Shown: one piece after another, positions 1-12,439 of the stretch
How positions within the stretch are numbered: position 1 is the stretch's first letter
Layout: each line of letters starts with the position of its first letter
Assembly: GCA_022605955.1 (NCBI GenBank)
Contig: JAKCOZ010000010.1
Span: 2,046,001 to 2,110,000, forward strand
Direction: 5' to 3'
Source: Rallus limicola
Lineage: Eukaryota; Chordata; Aves; Gruiformes; Rallidae
Length of the DNA: 64,000 bases
Notes under the pieces: model-generated
What the model was told of the DNA's origin: nothing
Database searches by the model: none
What the model saw: the letters and a program-made list of their open reading frames with translations, nothing else
Made by a program: the position numbers and the translations under genes

Positions 1-1170
1 GTTTACCTGCGCCAGTCTGAAGAATGAAATCATGCAAGGAAAATGACAACTAGTATCTAAAATCTCCTAACCGTCCAAATTTCATAGAATTAAGCTCTTT
101 GAAATGGAATGGGTGTACCACACAAAGTGAAATTAGTAATTTCTCTTTAATTTTTACTTTAATTGAGTTGTAACTGTTACACATAATCCTTAAATAAGAA
201 GTGTGGACTATGATAGTAAATTACAGAGTAGGAGAATAAAGGTTTGCTCGTGTCTTCCCTTCTTTCCTTTTAAGATGGTTAAATCTGTGTTTTACAAATT
301 GAGGGAAGAGATCCTGCCCATAATTCATCATTTTTTCCAGTCTCTCTTGAATTCTCTTGGCTTTTTAGTAACAGATTTATTATGGAATGATACCATAAAC
401 TGTGATAATTACTTTTGCAATACAAAATACAAATTCTAGCAGGTTTTGCTTAGACTTTTGAACTAATCTTTATCCACTAAATATGTAAGCTCAATTGTAA
501 TTTAACAGTTCAAATTTGAGATTGTTTTTCAAGTGTATTCTACAGGTAACTTCCAAGTAACTAGAAGTCACTAAAAAGGTGTTTAAAATAGAGATAATTT
601 AAATGAAGGAATCTCATATATAGGTTTACTTATTACTTGATACATGGAAAAAGGCTTTAAAAAGAAAAACTGAAAAATCAGAATGAGAAGGAGAATAAAA
701 GAGGGGAGAAAAGTGGTTATCTTTTAATTGGATCATTTCAGAACACAGAATATCATGTTGCTATCAAGTCTCAGCAACACAAAGACTAGAATGAACTCAG
801 AAATGCAAAAGCTTCAGGGAGAGAAGGAATTCTTGCATTGCAGAAAAGATGTGTTAGAAGGAGTTGTGCGTTTTAATGAGAGTTGAGTAAATTATTAACA
901 GCCTGGTCTGCTGCTTAAAAATATATTACCTGTTTATACTAGTTGAAGGTGTGTGGTCTGCAGTTTTAAAAGAAGCAGCTCTGATCTACTCACACCTGTG
1001 GGCTTGAGATGGAAGAAATGGGTCATCTGCCAAACAGAAAAAGAGATTAAAAGGAAAATTGCTAGGTTATACAACATTGAAAAAAACCAAGATGTGACAA
1101 GCTCCAATTTCTTGACTTTGACAGGTCAAATGTGAGGACTAATAGCCTTGTATCTGTTTGTGAAACATGA
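1..1170. other. AT-rich intergenic DNA, no gene seen
   Basis: Only short frames (60-78 codons) with no recognisable motif and no splice-flanked exon. I see no repeat family here. Confidence 0.6.
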
Positions 1171-1174
1171 GGAA

Positions 1175-1300
1175 GGGTGTCCGAAGAAGAGCAGCAGAGC
1201 TAGTGAAGGTCTAAAGAGCAAGTCTTGTGAGAAGCCACTCGAGGAACTAGGGTTGTTTAGCCTGGAGAAAAGGCTATATAGCTATGTGAAAGGAGATTGT
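1175..1300 (+). mobile_element. degraded CR1 fragment
   Basis: GAGGAACTAGGGTTGTTTAG followed by CCTGGAGAAAAGG matches the CR1 3' region, with heavy decay and no 3' terminal repeat. Confidence 0.6.
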
Positions 1301-1964
1301 GGATTGTTTTTTTAGAACACAGGATGCTCATTGCCCAAAGTATACCATTCAGGGGCCTGTGGTATGAAGAGAACTTTGTTTTCTAAAATCATGTCAGAAT
1401 AAAAATGTTAGGTAAAGTACATATTTGTATGTGGAGATATAATCATAGTACATGGTTATATTTTGATATTATCGCTAAGTCCATTTCTGTATCAAGGACT
1501 TGGAGCATGGTGGGGGAAGAAGTGCACTGGTGTATGTTGAAATAACTACAGGGGGAGGAGGAGAAGCAGGGATGACAAAAAAAAAAAGCAGCAGTAACAT
1601 ATTTTCCTCTTCATTAGTAAAATATTGGTAGAAAAAAAAATAATAATAAAGCTAACAATTCTGTGTTAACACAACTGCCCTGACTAGCATGAATACCAGA
1701 AGCCCAACTTAAACAAATCGCTGATTTTTTAAAATCAAATAGAGAATTCTGCCAAGGAAAACCACTAAAACTGCTTCACCAATGAAAACATGCTGTGTGA
1801 GCCTTGAAAGGTGAAAGGCGAAATAATAAGAATTTTATTAAGTTACTGTGATGTCACATCTTGACTTAGGGTGTGAACAAGTATGGGTGTAGCACCAGTT
1901 TTATTTGACCCATAGGAGAAACTGTTCAGGCTAGGGGACTGTCTAGTTACTTCTGGTACAAGAA

Positions 1965-2945
1965 TTAGAATAGAATAGTACAGTGATAGACATGGGGCCA
2001 CCTCTCTTGGAAAGCCTGTTTCAGTGTTTGACTGCTCTGCCTATAAAGAAATGCTTCCTCAAGTCAACTCTGAACCACTCTTGTCGATGAATCCCAGGGA
2101 GAAGCATTCCCACATGCCCTGCCGCTGGGTCCCAGGGAGAAGAGATCAGCACCTGCCTCTCCATGTCCCCTCCTCAGGAATCTGTAGAGAGTAGTGACGG
2201 TGCCCCTAGCCTCCTTCTCTCCCAAACTAGACAAATGCAGTGTGCACTGCCACTCCTCAAAAGGACATGCCCCAGTCCCTTCACTAGCTGTGGTGCCCTC
2301 CTCTGGACACAGTATAGGGCCTTAACGTGCACACAGCACTCAAGGTGAGGTCACAGCAAAACTGAACACAGCAGGATAATCCCATCTTTTGACAGGCTGG
2401 GGGTGCTGTGTTTGCTGCATCCCAGGATGCAGTTTTCCCTTTTGGCTGCCAGGGCACCCTGCTAACTTACGTTGAGCTGCTATCAAATGGCATCCCTAGA
2501 CCCCTTCCTGCCAGGCTGCTCTCCATCCACTCTTCTTCCAATTTAGACTTGTTTTCAGTGTTACTCTGCCTTAGGTGCAAAATCCAGCATTTCTTTTTGT
2601 AAACTTTCATGCCATTTATGATTGCTCAGTTCACCAATCTAAGTAAATAACTCTGCAAGACCTCTCGTCCCTCAGGAGAGTCAATAGCACCTCCAAGTTT
2701 TGTATCATCATCAAACTGATGGTGCATTCAACACCTGAATCCAGATCACTGATAAATATATTTAATAAAACTGGCCCTAGAATTGAGCCCTGAGGACCAC
2801 TGTTTGTCAATCAGATGTAGCCCCATTCACTACAACACTTTGAATGCTGCCATTCAGCCACTTCTTCACCCAGTGCACCCAGAAACCATAGCTGCTGCCT
2901 TCTCTTTAAGTCTAGTAATTGTTCCACATGGCAGAAATACCAGGA
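1965..2945 (-). mobile_element. old CR1 LINE fragment
   Basis: Reverse-strand CR1. It includes the diagnostic block near 2745-2800 (TGATAAATATATTTAATAAA, ACTGGCCCTAGAATTGAGCC, CTGAGGA) and CCTCCTCTGGACACAGTATA near 2295. It is the longest CR1 piece in the window, just under 1 kb, and it is heavily diverged. Confidence 0.75.
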
Positions 2946-2949
2946 TTTT

Positions 2950-5080
2950 ATAAATTCTACAGGCATTTTACTTGAAAATACTGACTTTAGGTAATTTAAG
3001 GGAGTGATACCATGGACCTTTTGCTCAGTTTTCATAATGATGATAAAAGCTGATGATGTTTTGATGTCCAAAGAAGAGGTCTTTTGACGCAAATTGAGGA
3101 GCAGAGTTTTACAGTAGTTACAAACTCATGGGGTCTATGTAGTGTTCATATAGAGGTTTTGTAGTTGATTTACATGTTCCATATGTAAAAGAAGGTGAAT
3201 GTGAGAAGAGTGTTGTCCCAGTTAGAACAGTGTTTTATCTTGTGAATCACTTTGCATCTGTTTTTTTTTTAAAGTAGAAACAGGACCTGCAGGTGGCTAG
3301 AATCAAGATGTGGAAGAAGAGAAAATAAGTAAGCTCCAATTCTGTTTTCCACTTTCAAAGACATACAGTTGAATGCTGTCACAAAACCAATCAGAAGATA
3401 AGTTATTGAACACAATTTCACAGTTCTTGTCAGATAGATTGTTTTGTGTGTATGTTTAGTGGGCACTATGCAGCTGCTACTTATGTCGTCTGACTATAGG
3501 TTCAGGGCATAGCACTTGTTCCAGCAACCACCTGAAGTATTTGAACTACATGAAAGCAAATGTAATTATGAAATCTTTATACATTTTGTTACTGTGCATC
3601 CAAGACAGAAATTACAAACTCTGACGTAGCCTCTTCTAGAAGTTCTGTATGTACGTGGTGTTCTGAGGACATCTGCACTAGGAAGACATGTGAAAATGCA
3701 GGAAGATATGTTGTTAATTAAACTGTCCTTTCCTATAGGCAGATATAGACAAAACATTTTAAGGTATGTTCTGCATTCTTAGCCAATGATCAGTTTTAAA
3801 TGCTGAATGTGTCTTTAATACTTTAAGCAAACAGAACATTTCTGAAATAAAGTTTCAAAAATTAGTCAAGATATTTTCTTCAATTCTTTTAAAGCTTTTT
3901 TCTTAGTCTACCAAACTGTGTAAGACATTGCATAAGACATTTTCACCCCAAATGTTAGGAATTTAGCTGTGTTACAAACTTTATTGGAAATAGGAGTCAG
4001 ATATATTTTCAGATACTAATACGGCATCATTTGAGCAATATTATATTCCTAATAAGAATTTATCATTACTTTTCAAAAAAAAGCAAAGCATTTGTTGACA
4101 GTTTTAATCCCTTTAAGTTCTTTGTGCATTCTGTTCCATCACCAAAGTCTGTAGACAGTTGAGTAGCCTATCCTTGAGGAAATAAGACCCCTTATTTGAA
4201 GTGATTTATCACAAAGGTAGAAAAAGATTGGTTGTATTCAGTAACATGGAGTTAAGTGAGAGACAAAAGTATGACCATAAGTATTGAGACTAAGCTTGAA
4301 TGTTCACAAATACAAACATACTTTTAAATCTTTTTGCCTTACCTAAGGTTTTGTTTTCCATGTAATCTTCTGTAGTAAAATTGTAAGTGCTCACAAGACA
4401 TGCACTCATAAAGCTACCCAAAAAGTGCCTATTGCAAGTTATGCCATCCATGGATCACTAGTGCCTCAGAACTGTCATCTGCAGTTTTCCCATTCTGAGG
4501 GCTCTGGCTGCATAGCCCTCCCAATTGTTCTATACATACTTATCATCATTAAAAGTGCGACTAATTTTATAGATGATTGTGAAGTAAGAGGTCCATTACA
4601 GTGGAAGGAAATACTAACACTGATGATGTGGAACTAGATTTAGTATTTGTAAAAAAAGGCTATGTACTAATTCCTTATTCAAGGAAGGATGTTTGAATGT
4701 CAATGTAAGACGAAGTGGAATCAAAGCTCAGGTGGTTCAGTGAATACTTGAATTTTGTCACTATTTCCTCATCAGGTATGACAGAAATGTAGACAACAGT
4801 CTGCTTGCTCTCATGCCAAGAATTTAAGTTATTTCTTCACAAAGTAATTCTGGGTGTCCAGTCTCCATTTTTTTTCATTTTTTTTTTTCTTTACCTCCTT
4901 TTCTAACTCTGTGATAAAAAGATTGCTATCAGCTGTTACAATCTTCTGGCCATTGGTATTCAAACTCAGTAGTCCATAACTGGTATTCCTGTCAACTAGT
5001 ATTCCTGCTAACAGCTATGGGTATTAGAAATCCTAATAAAAACTAGTAAAAAGGATCAATTAGTCAGCACTCTTAAAAAT
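2950..5080. other. intergenic DNA, no gene seen
   Basis: AT-rich sequence with frames up to 70 codons that read as chance ORFs. There is no repeat I can name. Confidence 0.6.
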
Positions 5081-5084
5081 GAGT

Positions 5085-5735
5085 CACTTCTGCGTTGTGC
5101 TAAGGGTAGCGATGCCCCATTTATCATTACAAGTCTGGTTGCATTCCACTGAACTATCATGATTACAGACGCACAGATAATGCAATACACGTCCCGGCTG
5201 GTCGTATTCCTTTAACCACCGTGGCCGCACCTAATGAGGTGGGTCACATTCAATGAGAACTATCATGACTAGCTTAATCAAAGAGTAGTTTATTAAAACA
5301 ACAGACACCGGGCTCTTGGATCGCTGGTGATAAATTCTGTCTGCAAAGCGCTTGTAAATACCACGAACATGAGTAACAGCCTGGCTGCTGACGCGTTAAG
5401 AGATGCACAGCGACTCTACAGAGGTCTGCAGCTTCCCAGGAGTCACTTGGTTTTACCAAGTGCTCAGATCTTACCCAAAGGCGTCCTGATGGGGGGAAGA
5501 GAGGCTCAGCCCGTTAACTGATCCCAGAAATCAGAATAGCATGCAATGGTATTGTCCCTGACATCCTCTCTCCTGTATGCTATTTTTATGTTATTTCTTA
5601 TCTCTAAGGTGGCTTGAGTGCCTCCAGCCACACACCTTTACTGCAGCTGGTGTGAAGTTCTCTCCCATCACATTTAAAGGTGCAGGCTAACAACACTCAG
5701 AGCACGTGCTCACTGAGGGGTGGTCGCACCTGGGA
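5085..5735 (-). mobile_element. candidate LTR (unrecognised ERV family), CpG-rich
   Basis: A block with many more CpGs than its surroundings (CACGTCCCGGCTGGTCGTAT; CACCGTGGCCGCACC; GACGCGTTAAG). On the minus strand it has a TTTAAA box near 5670 and an AATAAA near 5291, with the spacing and order of an LTR. An imperfect direct repeat, (G)AACTATCATGA, lies at 5152-5163 and 5257-5268. I could not fix TG..CA ends or a target duplication. Confidence 0.45.
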
Positions 5736-6066
5736 GACAGGGGGCTTTTGAGATGGAGGGGTGTTTTTGTTTTACAATGATATTATAATGGGCAAAGTTT
5801 ACCAGAGGACAGCATTTTGTCAAAACATGACATACTGTTGCCTCAGGGTAGTGAGTACGCAGCTTGTCAGCTCCATTGTCCTTGACTTCCCACCAGCCCA
5901 GCAAGCTGGCAGCAAAGTTTTGTAGCGTTTTTGGGGTTTGTTTTTTTTTGGTTTTAAATCAGTTGGAAGCAGCAGCACTGAGGTACCAACAGGCTGATTC
6001 CTGTCCTTACCTCTGCTGTCAGAGTGGTTCCAAAGAATGTTTATCAATACAGTGATAAGTGCTTTC

Positions 6067-6118
6067 TAAATAAAAATATAAATATAAAAATAAATATAAA
6101 TATAAATATATATATAAA
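6067..6118 (+). repeat. (AAATAT)n-type AT-rich tandem repeat
   Basis: Irregular repeats of AAATATA/AAATA over about 50 bp. Confidence 0.9.
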
Positions 6119-6439
6119 AACCTTAACCAGAGCCTGGCCATGGCTCCACGCACTGTACTGCAGGCTCCATGCAGCTATCTCAGGGTTAGAACATCAAGCT
6201 CCCCTGATGTCACTAACCTTCAAGATTGCCTTGGAACTTGTTGTGAAGAAGGATGTTTAGGAACTTACTGAGAAAAGCATGTTTGGCATATCAGCTGCTC
6301 TTCACCCTTGAATGTCTGTTGAATGCTGGACCTTTTTTCAAGTGTGAACATAAGTTTAATTTCACAGTTACCTCTGGCAGTTATTCCACAGCTGGGAAGT
6401 GTCAGCCTTGATCGAAGATAAATGTTTTCCATAGTGTGA

Positions 6440-6815
6440 AATCACAGAATCACAGGGGTTGGAAGGGACCTCAAGAGATCATCAGGTCCAACCACCCTGC
6501 CAGTGCAGGCTCCTTAGGACAGATCACACAGAGAGGCATCCAGACGGGTCTTGAATATCTCCAGAGAATGAGACTCCACCACCCCCCTGGGCAGCCTGTG
6601 CCAGGGCTCTGTCACCCTCACTGTGTAAAAGTTCTTCTGCATGTTGGTGTGGAACTTCCTGTGCTCCAGCTTGCAGCCATTGCCCCTTGTCCTGTCTCCA
6701 CAGACCACTGAAAAGGGGCTGGCCATTTCCCATTGTGTCCCACACTTCAGATATCTATAAACATTAATCAGATCCCCTCTTAGCCTTCTTTTCTCAATGC
6801 TGAACATCCCCAGTT
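6440..6815 (-). mobile_element. CR1 LINE fragment
   Basis: It starts AATCACAGAATCACAGGGGT followed by TGGAAGGGACC, the reverse of a CR1 3' end. It continues through the CAGATCCCCTCTTAGCCTTC block. The three open frames here (up to 97 aa) are CR1-derived. Confidence 0.88.
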
Positions 6816-7359
6816 CTTTTACGGAAATTATATTTTCATGGAAAAGGAGCTGCTAATCACTTTATTATGAGATATGGTAAATGCTTGCTATCAAAATAAA
6901 TTCAGAGGTAATTCAAAAAGATCATGGAAGACAGGGATATTTAAAACACAAAAATACCACATCCATTTCAGAGAATACCCTGGTGAAAATTTCTAGACTG
7001 TTCTAGAGAAATACCACTATATATTTAGTCTTGTGCTCTTCAAAGGCATCTTTATTTTGATGATATACCAGGATGAATGATACTTAGTATGATCCAGTAT
7101 GGCTATAATGGCGGTTCGTTCAGGCCTCTTTCCAATGCAGCATCAATGGTCAATTTTGAAAAGCACACATTTGGGCCATTTGACCAGGCTGTTTTGCCAC
7201 ATGCCACACTGTGCCAGGTGACTGGGTGAGAACTGTCCACCACATGAAGCAGCAGATTCTGTTTACAAGACCATAAAGTAAACAAAAATAGACTCAAAAT
7301 TACCTTTGAGTCATGTCTAGTTTTTTCACTTCACTATTTCACTGAAGTGAAGCTTTGTT

Positions 7360-7487
7360 TGGACCAGTGCTCTTTAACATATTTATCAATGACATTGATG
7401 ATGGAATTGAGTGCACCCTCAGCAAAGTTGGGGATGACACCAAGCTGAGTGGTGTGGTTAACGCAATAGAAGGAAAGGAAGCCATCC
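7360..7487 (+). mobile_element. CR1 LINE fragment (reverse-transcriptase region), left of the LTR
   Basis: The sequence encodes the CR1 reverse-transcriptase motif region ([25 protein letters not shown]). It runs into the LTR at 7488 and resumes after 7783, same strand. Confidence 0.8.
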
Positions 7488-7782
7488 TGTCCTGGTTTCA
7501 GTCAGGATAGAGTTAACTTCATTTGTAGCAGCGGATGGAATGCTGTGTTTGGGAGTTAAAATGAAAGCAGTGCTGAGAACACCCTGATGTTTCTAGTTGC
7601 AGTCAGACAGTCAAAGCCAGGACAGGTGACCCAGATGGGCCAAAGAGAGTATTCCATGCCAATTACGTCCTGCCCAGGATAAAGGGGGGCTGATGGGAGG
7701 AAGAAGCGGGGCGGTTCCGGTACGCGAGCGGCCGGGACCCGAGGGTCTTGGGGGACGGTCGGGTTCCGGGACAGCTCTGGGT
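7488..7782 (+). mobile_element. partial ERV LTR interrupting a CR1
   Basis: It starts TGTCCTGGTTTCAG..AGGATAGAGTTAAC and belongs to the same family as the intron 2 solo LTR. A block CCCAG..GGCCAAAG..TATTCCATGCC and a TATA-like GGATAAAGG near 7677 follow. It ends in a CpG-rich stretch about 295 bp from its start, short of the 545-bp full length. There is no matching target duplication at the right edge. It is therefore 3'-truncated, probably by a deletion that also removed some CR1. Confidence 0.75.
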
Positions 7783-8362
7783 GATTGTCCCTTTCTACTC
7801 TGCCCTTGTGAGGCCCCATCTGGAGTCCTGTGTCCAGATCTGGGGGCCCCAATGCAAGAAAGATGCAGAACTGTTGAAGAGGATTCAGAGGAGGGCCACG
7901 AAGATGATTATAGGGCTGGAGCATCTCCCCTACAAAGAGAGGCTGAGGGAGCTGGGATTGTTCAGCCTAGAGAAGAGAAGGCTGTGGAGGGACCTCGTTG
8001 CAGCCTTCTAGTACCTAAGGGAGCTTATAACCAGGAGGGAAATCAACTTTTTAAAAGGGTAGACAATGACAGGACAGGGGGGAATGGACTAAAGCTGAAG
8101 GAGGGGAGGTTTAGATTAGATGATTAGATATTAGAGGGAAGTTCTTTACAGAGAGAGTGGTGAGGGGCTGGAACAGGCTGCCCAGAGAGGTGGTGGATGC
8201 CCCATCCATGGAGGTGTTCAGGGCCAGGTTGGATGGGGCCCTGGGCAACCTTGTGTAGATCCAGGCCTGGAGGTTGGTGGCCCTGCCTGTGAAGGGGGGT
8301 TGAAACTCTATGATCCTTGGGGTCCCTTCCAACCCAGACTATTCTATGATTCTATGATTCTT
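7783..8362 (+). mobile_element. CR1 LINE 3' part, right of the LTR
   Basis: Typical CR1 3' sequence (GTGAGGCCCCATCTGGAGTC, GGGACCTCGTTGCAGCC, GGGTCCCTTCCAACCCAGAC), ending with the tandem ATTCTATGATTCTATGATTC. With 7360-7487 it forms one element split by the LTR. The open frames seen here are LTR/CR1 readthrough. Confidence 0.9.
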
Positions 8363-8444
8363 ACACTAATCCTGTTATATATAGGTTGTCAGTAATTAAC
8401 AACAAGAAAAAAATCTCTATTTACATGTTGGTCTGAAGTGAATC

Positions 8445-8700
8445 ATAAGAACCACAGAGTCATTTCTGTTGGAAATGATCCTTCAGATCATCAAGTCCAA
8501 CTGTTAATTTAACACGACCAAGTCTCCCACTCAACTATGTCATGTCTACACCTCTTTTAAATACCTCCAGGAATGATGATTCAACCACTTCCATGGGCAG
8601 CTTATTCCAGTGCTTCACAACCCTTTCAGTGAAGAATTTTTCCCAATATCCCCCCAGTGCAATTTGAAGCCATTTCCTAGTCTCCTGTCACTGAAGAATG
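8445..8700 (-). mobile_element. CR1 LINE fragment
   Basis: Diverged reverse CR1 3' end: ACAGAGTCATTTCTGTTGGA, AGATCATCAAGTCCAACTGT, GGGCAGCTTATTCCAGTGCT. It follows the 7.4-8.4 kb element closely but in the opposite orientation. Confidence 0.75.
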
Positions 8701-8704
8701 AAGC

Positions 8705-9935
8705 CATTATGCTGAGCTATAAAATGTATGAGATACAATATGGCCTTCAGATTGTATTTAATAAAAATTATATTAAAAAATAAAATTCAGTAATTATTTT
8801 CCTTCAGAAAGGCTTCCCCCTTTAAAAACTAATAATTTACCACAAAGGCTTCCCATAAGTAAAAAGATACTGAATACAAAAAATGACCTGAGAGAGAAGG
8901 ATATATTCTTCCAGTGCTGCAAGAACTTTTCCTGTAATTAATAAAAGTTTTTCATTGCATAATTCCTCCTTGTTTTGGAAAAATAAACTGTCTTATAGAA
9001 GTATAGTGGACAACCTTGTGTTGTGAATGTTTAATTATTTTTCCCAGGCTCACATTGTTAAAAAAATGTTGACAATTTAAAATATGATGATTTTTGAAAT
9101 TACCTGAAGCTGGTAAGCTCATAGTTTTCCTTATTGTTAGAACTGTGCTTAATTCTAACATGGGATGGACAGCAATACAGAAATAGTTTAACCTGTGTGC
9201 TATATCTCCCTATGAAAACACTGCCATTCTAGACAACAAATTTCATAAGATGGGAGAAGAGGAGGTGGCTGCCTTTCCCTCTTTTACCCTCCTCCTAATC
9301 TTGAAAACTGTAGCTAATATTTTCAAGAATTTCTAAATGATATGGTTGTTCCCACATGAAAGAGAGTCTGAATTAATTTGTCTGGATACACTCTGGCTAG
9401 GCCTAGAACAAAAAAAAAAAAACCAAAAAAAAGGAGGAATATACATACCGGGCCTTTTTGGTATACATTAGGTGACTGTATTAGAAGGCAAGCACACTAC
9501 ATTTTCAGGAGTGTGGAATAATTACTGGGGGTAACTGAGAAACTAGACTTATGGTCACATTTTAAAGAAAGGTTCAGCATTCAAGAAACATTCCAGGGTG
9601 ATGAGCAACTTATATGCCAAGCATACCTTGTCACCATAAGTTTCTAAACACCTTCTTTGCAGTAAATTCCAAGGCAGCCTGCATACAAGCAATGTATGAA
9701 AGTGATGAACTCAGGAAATCAGCTTTGCTTGACACTTCTAAGAACCTGTGCTGCAAAAACCACTGAATTTTTTACCTATACATCTGTACCATTGCTCTCA
9801 TAGTTGTATACAGTTCTGCCATTATCTTCTGGAAGCCATCCTGTTTCCATTCAGAGAAGACTTACACTGCTTCCTCACCTTTCTCCAACTTTTCCCCATT
9901 CTTCTGCATTCTTTCATGGTATATTTTTTAGTTAT
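8705..9935. other. intergenic DNA, no gene seen
   Basis: AT-rich, with an A-rich run near 9410-9432. No coding or RNA gene could be supported. Confidence 0.6.
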
Positions 9936-9939
9936 TTAA

Positions 9940-10800
9940 CCTACTGTTCTTTATTTTAAGTACTGTTGTTTTTTCCTCCACCCTATGCTGTCCCAGTTAA
10001 ATGTCCTTATCCTTTGCCTTTGTCTTCCTACTCTACCTGGTACTCAGGTGCTGGCTGGGGCTGACAGGCCCTTTGGGTGCCCAATGTGGTGCACAAAGGG
10101 TTGAAATAATGACAGATCTAATCTGAGTCTGTTAGACCAAAAGGTGTTACATGTGTTTGTTATATTAGGCAAATAGTTGCCGGTTGCAATTGTGTTTGTT
10201 TCTGGAGTTGTGCTGTGTAGACCTATACTGCTGTCTGTATTCCACGTCAGTTTATCACCTCTGGGAGTGGAGCCTGGATTCTCATTTTGCTGTGAAATAT
10301 CGACTAATGGTATTTTATATATATTAGGCTGGTAATTGCATGTGGCCTTACTGACACGTGTATGAGCCCGATGGATGACATCTCTTGGAATTGGTTAATA
10401 ATCATGCCCAATCTATGGGGAAAATGAGGGGAGGGAAGGAGGATGATACTTTCTACCAGACTTTTGTCTTCCCTTTTTCCTTCAGGTTAGTTACAACAGT
10501 GCAAAGAGTTTCTGGCACTGTTGAAGCTAGGGGTTAGCTGATTGGTCCTTTCTACTCTAACATCTATCCCCATTATTACTAACCTACATACTGGTTTTAT
10601 ACTTTTACACTGGTTACTGTTCAGTCTGATTGCTTCTTCCTTTTTAGCCCTAATAATTGGAGCAAACAGCCTTTCAGACTGTCTCTTTCACCTACACTGT
10701 TTCCACCCACATTCCCATGAGTCAGCTCTTACTTTGCCAGTGGTGGGTTACGTGACTGCTAAAACATTGCAGTATATGATGTCTGTATTATCAGCGTAAA
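9940..10800 (+). mobile_element. candidate ERV remnant with tRNA-Lys-type primer-binding site
   Basis: At 10074-10092 the sequence resembles a primer-binding site complementary to the 3' end of tRNA-Lys(CTT), with several mismatches and one extra base. It is followed by sequence reminiscent of the 5' leader of avian ERVs. No gag, pol or env frame survives. The limits are approximate, and the 10.5-10.8 kb portion is the least certain. Confidence 0.45.
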
Positions 10801-11804
10801 TATATATTTTTTATTTACCCCTTAAGAAGTAAAAGTAGAAAATATTTGTAATTTTAGAAAAAATTTTCTCTACAGCCTACAACAAAACTGTTAGGTTATG
10901 AAATAAGTTCAACTTCACACATGCAAAAGAGCACAGAGAGACAGTGACAGTCAGAAAACCCCTATATCCTAAACAGAAGAACTCTGATCTGGCTCCTTGA
11001 ACACCTGTCACAGGAAGATCAACTCCATAGTGAAAGACACATACTGTCATCCAATTTTCTAGTCTTCTCCCTTCACACACACACCCATTCCCATGCTTCT
11101 CTGCATTTCCTCAAAAGGCAGGCAGCTGTTTCTCAAGGGATTAATGGAAAAAAGAGGTACATACTTTATTGGGGGGTACTTTTAGTGTTTCAAGAATGAA
11201 GAAAGCTCCAGAGATTATACAAACTTTAAATAATAGATGTTTTTCTCTGGAGAAGGCTACTGGAAAGCAAAATTCACTACTGCCTGCAGTCTTGGCCACA
11301 TGCTACACTATTACAGACCAGTTATGAGTTCAGCATTACCAGCACTGCTTCTTGCAGCATTGGTTAATGGTAAAGAAGATGAAAAGTACCTATCTTTAAT
11401 CCTACGATCAAAGTCATACATGTAGCTCCCACCTCTGGGGAATAGGGGAGCAGTGTCTTTCATACAGCAAGGTAAATTGGTGCTTATAGGGAAAAGAACA
11501 TGTGTTCAAAATTAGTGCCACACACATCAGCATAATAACCACCCCTCTGTCACACATTCTGAGGATTAGTACATGCAGAAGGCTTTATTTGGCTGGTGAA
11601 GTGATCCTAGCCCACTCTTTCCTGAGCATGCCGTGCCATACCCCACCTGTCTGCAGTCTGAAGTCTTGTCTCCTAGAATCTCTAGACACCAGGGATGACA
11701 GGTGTTTGGAATATGGTCTTGGGGATACCCTGATGGCTTTCTTGCCAGGAAAGAAAGCTTTCTTTTGGTGGGGCTAAGCAAGTAGCTTTGAGAGCTGAAA
11801 GAGA

Positions 11805-11838
11805 GTGTGTCTGTCTGTGTGTGTGTGTGTGTGTGTGC

Positions 11839-11874
<36 letters not shown>
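11805..11874 (+). repeat. compound (GT)n(GA)n microsatellite
   Basis: An uninterrupted run of alternating GT units, with one CTGT and one GCGT interruption, passes directly into about 16 GA units. Confidence 0.97.
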
Positions 11875-11878
<4 letters not shown>

Positions 11879-11967
11879 AGGTGAATACTTCCATTCCCCT
11901 ATCAGTCCAGATTCTATCCTAATTTGACTTTGGCTGGTTAGCTCTTAAGTTAGCCCTCAGATAGCTC

Positions 11968-12036
11968 CTCAGAGATTGGATTAGATGACCTCCAGAAGTC
12001 CCTTCCAACTTCACTTCTTCTGTGACTCTGATTCTT
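11968..12036 (+). mobile_element. short CR1 3' end
   Basis: GGATTAGATGACCTCCAGAA followed by GTCCCTTCCAACTTCAC and a decayed terminal repeat. Only about 70 bp remain. Confidence 0.65.
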
Positions 12037-12349
12037 ATGTGGTATCAATCAAATGTTCACTCATTTATAGCCTCACAGTTCACACCCTGGTTACATGAAT
12101 ATGATGAGTCAAATTTGATTTCTTTGAATTACATGTTGTACATAATGCTGGGACTTTCTGGATTCAAGATGAATGCATCAATATTTCTGAACAGTAGTTA
12201 AATAGTAAATGTACACAAATGAGAAGGATCAGGGTTTGCAAGCAGCAGAATGTAATAGTTCTAATAAGAGCAACATTGGATGGGTATGTGTTCCAGACTG
12301 TTACTGACAGAGGCATTACAGGCAAACCAACTCACCTCTAATTGATGGA

Positions 12350-12436
12350 AGTTCAGGTTGCCTGCTTTGGCAGGAGGGTTGGACCCGATTATCTCTCGAG
12401 GTCCCTTCCAACCCCTACGATTTTATGATTCTTTGT
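12350..12436 (+). mobile_element. short CR1 3' end
   Basis: GGGTTGGACCCGATTATCTC followed by GAGGTCCCTTCCAACCCCTA and ATTTTATGATTCT. A second 3'-end stub within 400 bp of the 11968 stub, same strand. Confidence 0.75.
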
Positions 12437-12439
12437 GGC

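Noticed and set aside
7693..8127. 144-codon plus-strand frame
   Set aside because: It runs from LTR into CR1 3' sequence; repeat readthrough.
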